Virus record (IMG/VR): IMGVR_UViG_3300030329_000032
Span: 1-32,855 of that record
DNA: 32,855 bases
Direction: 5' to 3' (one strand)
DNA from: a virus
Part shown: positions 31,550-32,855 of the stretch, one piece after another
Numbering within the stretch: position 1 is the stretch's first letter
How the letters are laid out: every line of letters begins with the position of its first letter
The notes under the pieces: generated by a model
The model's database searches: none
What the model was told of the DNA's origin: nothing
The model's input: only the letters and a program-made list of their open reading frames with translations
Program-made: the position numbers and the translations under genes

Positions 31550-32855
31550 ATGGCAATAGAGACTACCTTAACTAGTGTTATCTTGAACCCGTGGGCTACA
31601 AGTTCAACCCCATATACTTCAGGAGACCAGTTAGTAATTAGTTATGCTGACTTAGGTTACATAGCTTCAGCAAGTGACTCATACAAGAGTACAGCAGGAG
31701 ATGTATTTAAAGTATACGTAGATGGTGTAAGAATATACAGGACATCAGATTCTATATACGCAGGTGGTAAGAACTTCCTAGAAGATGGTGATGTAGATAA
31801 CTCAAAGTTAGCTGGAATATCAGCTACATGGGCTAGTACATCTGATACAGTATGGACTATAGATACAGCTAATCAGAAGGTTACACTAGATACAGGAGAG
31901 ATCACAGGTTCTACTCTATATGGATCGTCAGGTAAGAATGTATCCTTTACTTCTGGTGAAACTATTATTGAACTCAGGAGATCCGTACAAGACCAGAGTG
32001 CTCCTTCTATTGACTTCTCTAATGCCTCTATTCTAACAGAACAAGATCTAGATAACTCCTCTGCTAACGTGTTTCACATGGCTCAACAAGCCGTGGAAAC
32101 TGCTGATAACGCACTTCCTTATGACGTTGGTACAGGTGTATACCAAGCGTATCAACCGGGAACTACTACTAATAAGAAGATTACACAGGTAGCCGATGGT
32201 ACAGCTACTAATGACGCAGTAAACTATGGTCAACTATCCGCTACAGAAACAACTACACTTGCATACAAAGAAGATGCAGAAGACTATAAATTAGAAGCAA
32301 AGGATTGGGCAGATAAAGAGAATGGTCAAGTTAAAGCATACACTGATAATGTAGCAGGAGGAAGTGATTTAGGTCACTCTGCAAAAGCTCATGCTTCTGT
32401 AGTAGGAACTCATGCTCCGTCAACTGGATCAGCAAAAGAATGGGCACAGACTGTTGATGTCGCTATTGATACAACCTTTTCTGCCAAAGAATATGCACAG
32501 GGAGATGGTAATTCAGACGCCCTTTCTACTGGGGGATCGGCTAAAGGATGGGCACAGGATACCGCTAAAGTAAATGGTGCAACGACTAATGATCGTTCTG
32601 CTAAAGCATGGGCACAAGGTGCATCAATGACAGGAGCTACTTTAGGAGGTTCTGCAAAGGATTGGGCACAATTAGCAGAAGATTCTCAAGTTAATGGATC
32701 TGAATATTCTGCTAAACACTATTCTGCCAAGTCTGCCGCTTCAGCAACCGCAGCATCAGCTTCAGAAGTAGCCGCCAGAAACTCTGCAAACTCAGTTACA
32801 AATATCCTTGACAACTTTGGTGATAAGTATCTTGGAACAATGTCAAGTTCTGATA
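31550..32855 (+). CDS. Tail fibre protein N-terminus, T7 gp17-like (partial, 435 aa seen)
   Basis: Reading from ATG 31550, no stop occurs before the window edge. The N-terminal domain (about 1-165) fits T7 gp17: TIIELRRSVQDQSAPSIDFS, then ASILTEQDLDNSSANVFHMA (T7 TTIEIRRVTSTTDRLVDF, ILRAYDLN...HVAEEA), the part that docks onto the gp11/gp12 joint. KITQVADGTATNDAVNYGQL then matches the T7 link before the shaft. After it lies a repeated helical or coiled shaft rich in SAK-x-WAQ units, and the receptor-binding tip is outside the window. No clear Shine-Dalgarno is visible before the start. Confidence 0.95.
   Translation, partial: MAIETTLTSVILNPWATSSTPYTSGDQLVISYADLGYIASASDSYKSTAGDVFKVYVDGVRIYRTSDSIYAGGKNFLEDGDVDNSKLAGISATWASTSDTVWTIDTANQKVTLDTGEITGSTLYGSSGKNVSFTSGETIIELRRSVQDQSAPSIDFSNASILTEQDLDNSSANVFHMAQQAVETADNALPYDVGTGVYQAYQPGTTTNKKITQVADGTATNDAVNYGQLSATETTTLAYKEDAEDYKLEAKDWADKENGQVKAYTDNVAGGSDLGHSAKAHASVVGTHAPSTGSAKEWAQTVDVAIDTTFSAKEYAQGDGNSDALSTGGSAKGWAQDTAKVNGATTNDRSAKAWAQGASMTGATLGGSAKDWAQLAEDSQVNGSEYSAKHYSAKSAASATAASASEVAARNSANSVTNILDNFGDKYLGTMSSSD
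32297..32671 (+). repeat. Degenerate SAKxWAQ repeats in the tail-fibre shaft
   Basis: Related 18-base units occur at 32432-32449, 32483-32500, 32540-32557, 32600-32617 and 32654-32671, and a partial one near 32297. They encode SAKEWAQ, SAKEYAQ, SAKGWAQ, SAKAWAQ and SAKDWAQ, spaced by 11-13 residues after the first pair, so they look like one shaft repeat with variable linkers. The DNA copies share up to 15-16 bases and could recombine. Confidence 0.75.

Overview
The window is a contiguous piece of a lytic-type, T7-like podovirus genome (Autographiviridae-like). All recognisable genes lie on the + strand, packed with short overlaps or gaps, in the classic T7 order: RNA polymerase, DNA metabolism, virion assembly, internal core proteins, tail fibre. 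No tRNA, CRISPR array, insertion sequence or integrase is visible. By eye the DNA is AT-rich. The class II (B12-dependent) ribonucleotide reductase and the absence of several T7 host-takeover genes suggest a marine bacterial host of the kind infected by cyano-, roseo- or pelagi-podoviruses. No photosynthesis gene is present and the host cannot be named from this sequence.

Layout. Positions 1-1104 hold small early genes of unknown function, the first one truncated by the window edge. 1101-3536 is the single-subunit RNA polymerase. 3590-9717 is the replication and nucleotide block: SSB, endonuclease I, amidase/lysozyme, a small unknown, primase-helicase, DNA polymerase, 5'-3' exonuclease and a DUF3310 protein. 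9707-11623 is the ribonucleotide reductase. 11632-13303 holds five small proteins just before the head genes, two of which resemble T7 gp6.7 and gp7.3 in layout. 13305-17226 is portal, scaffold and major capsid protein, followed by a strong intrinsic terminator. 17297-18874 is an accessory gene with an ADP-ribosyltransferase-like C-terminal half. 18871-23076 are the two tail tubular proteins. 23076-31506 are the internal virion proteins, with the gp15 role apparently divided between two genes. 31550 to the window end is the tail fibre N-terminus. Terminase and the usual holin position lie outside the window.

How it works together. The polymerase probably reads a phage promoter whose best candidate is a perfect 21-bp repeat at 436-456 and 31502-31522, with diverged relatives at 3534-3552 and possibly 11617-11635. 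Each copy sits immediately after a stop codon at the head of a functional block. Endonuclease I, exonuclease and ribonucleotide reductase would supply dNTPs from host DNA and ribonucleotides to a DNA polymerase that seems to lack most of the thioredoxin-binding insert. Primase-helicase appears to keep the T7-style internal start giving a helicase-only form.

Most notable: the putative ADP-ribosyltransferase between capsid and tail genes, the repeat-based promoter set, the divided gp15, a gp16-like protein with no recognisable transglycosylase domain at its N-terminus, and a structured leader in front of the capsid gene.
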